DNA of 64,000 bases from Pseudothauera rhizosphaerae (GTDB lineage Bacteria > Pseudomonadota > Gammaproteobacteria > Burkholderiales > Rhodocyclaceae), in NCBI RefSeq assembly GCF_004801305.1, contig NZ_SSOD01000020.1:1-64000 (forward strand), read 5' to 3'. Both the position numbers and the translations under genes were made by a program. Positions 62,218 through 64,000 of this stretch are shown piece by piece (the stretch's first letter is position 1; each line of letters opens with the position of its first letter). Below the pieces are notes generated by a model. The model saw only the letters and a program-made list of their open reading frames with translations. It made no database searches and had not been told where the DNA came from.

Positions 62218-64000
62218 GTGCATCCAGTCCTTTCTCCCGCCGCCCCGGCGCTGACCACGCTGTCCACCGTGCTGGCAGGCACGCAGCAGACGCTCCGCGC
62301 CCAGTCCAGGGGCTTTTCCGCCGCCGCCGAATACCTTTACGACCGCTGGCAGCGCCAGGTGCTGGTCGCCGACGTGCTGCGCGAGCGCGGCAACCAGTAC
62401 CTGGAGCACAGCCGCTCCGGCAAGCCGCCGGTGCTGGCCTTCGACTACGAGATCATCATGGACGGGCGCGAACTGCCCGATCCGGCCAACTACGCCCTGG
62501 CCCGCATCCATCCGTCGGCGGACTGCCCGGCCACCGACCCCACCCGGCGCCCCTTCGTGGTCATCGATCCGCGCGCCGGGCACGGGCCGGGCATCGGCGG
62601 CTTCAAGATCGACAGCGGCATCGGCATCGCCCTGCGCCAGGGCCATCCCTGCTACTTCGTGATGTTCTTCCCCACGCCGGTGCCGGGGCAGACCATCGAG
62701 TCGGTGGGCAAGGCGGAATACGCCTTCCTCACGCGCGTAAACGAACTCCATCCCGCTGCGCCCCAGCCCCTGGTGATCGGCAACTGCCAGGGCGGCTGGG
62801 CGCTGATGATGCTGGCCGCGGCCGTGCCACAGGCGGTGGGCCCCATCCTGCTGGCCGGCTCGCCGATTTCGTACTGGGCCGGCGTGCGCGGCCGGAATCC
62901 GATGCGCTACTCGGGCGGCCTGCTGGGCGGCACCTGGCTGGCTTCGCTGGTGGGCGACCTGGGCAACGGCCGCTTCGACGGCGCCTATCTGGTCAACAAC
63001 TTCGAACTGCTCAACCCGGCCAATACCTTCTGGAGCAAGTCCTACAACCTCTTCGCCAACGTCGATGACGAACGGGAGCGTTTCCTCGATTTCGAGCGCT
63101 GGTGGGGCGGCCATTTCCTGCTCAACAAGGCGGAGATGGAGTGGATCACGCAGAACCTCTTCGTCGGCAACCGCCTGACGGCCGGCGAGATCGTCTCCAG
63201 CAGCGGCAAGACCCGCATCGACCTGCGCAACATCCGCTCGCCCATCGTCGTGTTCGCGTCCTGGGGCGACAACATCACCCCGCCCCAGCAGGCGCTGAAC
63301 TGGATTCCCGACCTCTACGACGACGTGGAGGACATCCGCCTCAACGAGCAGACCATCGTGTACTGCCTGCACGAGAAGATCGGCCACTTGGGCATCTTCG
63401 TGTCCGGTGCGGTGGCGCGCAAGGAAACCGGCAAGCTGCTCGGCACGCTGGAACTCATCGACATCCTGCCGCCCGGCCTCTACGAGGCGGTGATCGAGGA
63501 CACCCACCCGGAGATGCCGGGCCGCGAGTTCGTCCAGGGGCGCTATCTGGTGCGCTTCGAGCCCCGCGACATCCCCGACATCCTGGCGCTGGACGACGGC
63601 CGCGAGGACGAGCGCGCCTTCGAGGTGGTGCGGCGCGTCTCCGAGATCAACCAGGGGCTGTACGACACCTTCCTCTCACCCTGGCTGAAGCTGGCGGGGA
63701 GCAACGAATTCCTCGCCGAAACCCTGCGCAACCTCAACCCGGCTCGTTTCGAACGGCTGTGGTTCTCCGACGCCAATCCGCTGCTGTGGCCGCTGGGCTC
63801 CTTTGCCGGCCTGGTGCGCCACAAGCGCGTGCCGGCCGCCGGGGACAACCCCTTCGTGGCGCTGGAAACCAAGGTCTCGCAGGGCATCGAGCTCGCACTC
63901 GACAGCTACCGCGACGTGCGCGACCGGCTGCAGGAGTTTGTCTTCACCACCGTCTACGAGGCGCCGCTGGTGCGCGCCCTGGTGGGTCTGGGCAACAGCG
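62218..64000 (+). CDS. DUF3141 protein, PHA-synthase-like alpha/beta hydrolase (3' end beyond window)
   Basis: GTG 62218 follows a perfect GGAGGTGA with a 3-base spacer. The frame is open to the window end (594 codons seen). The first 60 residues are helical and resemble PHA-synthase/phasin N-termini (QSRGFSAAAEYLYDRWQRQV). The catalytic segment VIGNCQGGWALMML places a Cys nucleophile (about residue 190) in a G-x-C-x-G box, as in PhaC. FASWGDNITPPQQALNW carries the Asp region, and LHEKIGHLGIFVSG the His. DUF3141 proteins are a sister group of PhaC and their product is not established. Confidence 0.88.
   Translation, partial: MHPVLSPAAPALTTLSTVLAGTQQTLRAQSRGFSAAAEYLYDRWQRQVLVADVLRERGNQYLEHSRSGKPPVLAFDYEIIMDGRELPDPANYALARIHPSADCPATDPTRRPFVVIDPRAGHGPGIGGFKIDSGIGIALRQGHPCYFVMFFPTPVPGQTIESVGKAEYAFLTRVNELHPAAPQPLVIGNCQGGWALMMLAAAVPQAVGPILLAGSPISYWAGVRGRNPMRYSGGLLGGTWLASLVGDLGNGRFDGAYLVNNFELLNPANTFWSKSYNLFANVDDERERFLDFERWWGGHFLLNKAEMEWITQNLFVGNRLTAGEIVSSSGKTRIDLRNIRSPIVVFASWGDNITPPQQALNWIPDLYDDVEDIRLNEQTIVYCLHEKIGHLGIFVSGAVARKETGKLLGTLELIDILPPGLYEAVIEDTHPEMPGREFVQGRYLVRFEPRDIPDILALDDGREDERAFEVVRRVSEINQGLYDTFLSPWLKLAGSNEFLAETLRNLNPARFERLWFSDANPLLWPLGSFAGLVRHKRVPAAGDNPFVALETKVSQGIELALDSYRDVRDRLQEFVFTTVYEAPLVRALVGLGNS

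Overview
This 64 kb window is GC-rich (about two thirds G+C by eye), tightly packed DNA from a Gram-negative bacterium. The combination mltG-tmk-holB-pilZ-tatD, ratA-rnfH next to smpB, guaB-guaA, zapE, selO, an NnrU-family gene, a PHA-synthase-like DUF3141 gene and three type V secretion proteins points to Betaproteobacteria, probably Rhodocyclales (Thauera/Azoarcus-like). That placement is inference from gene content; no rRNA or tRNA gene was seen.

The left 17 kb is accessory and surface-related. The edge carries the last codons of an IS110-family transposase. Next come a REP-like repeat, a LuxR-type regulator with a degenerate receiver, and two orphan small proteins. Two copies of one long palindrome bracket this block at 192-209 and 2261-2288. 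Then come a 1,853-residue classical autotransporter, a PIN toxin with a ribbon-helix-helix antitoxin and a broken second antitoxin, an inverse autotransporter (intimin/invasin type), a second classical autotransporter, and a membrane GGDEF/EAL protein.

From 17 to 34 kb the content is mostly core: NADP-glutamate dehydrogenase with an NtrC-like upstream site, then a compact reverse-strand run mltG-tmk-holB-pilZ-tatD-ankyrin joined by start/stop overlaps. It continues with ygfZ, an NRDE protein, a GNAT acetyltransferase, an L,D-transpeptidase, tadA, a PAS histidine kinase, an M48 protease and an MFS transporter. It ends with a striking single gene that fuses an endonuclease Q-like PHP nuclease to a complete UvrD-type helicase.

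From 34 to 48 kb lies a second accessory stretch rich in regulator/oxidoreductase pairs: LysR/isochorismatase, HxlR/aldo-keto reductase, a QorB-RutE fusion, an acetyl-CoA hydrolase/CoA-transferase with a structured leader, LysR, an SMR-like protein lacking its key glutamate, AraC, three short-chain dehydrogenases plus a 3' remnant of another, TetR and a secreted ester-cyclase-like protein.

From 48 kb to the end the gene set is core again: guaA and guaB with a terminator-like hairpin between them, rnfH-ratA/smpB, NnrU, selO, a DinG-type helicase, a chemoreceptor with a sigma-28-like promoter, a secretin-N-domain protein, a YjfB-type motility protein, zapE, and a DUF3141 protein cut by the window end.
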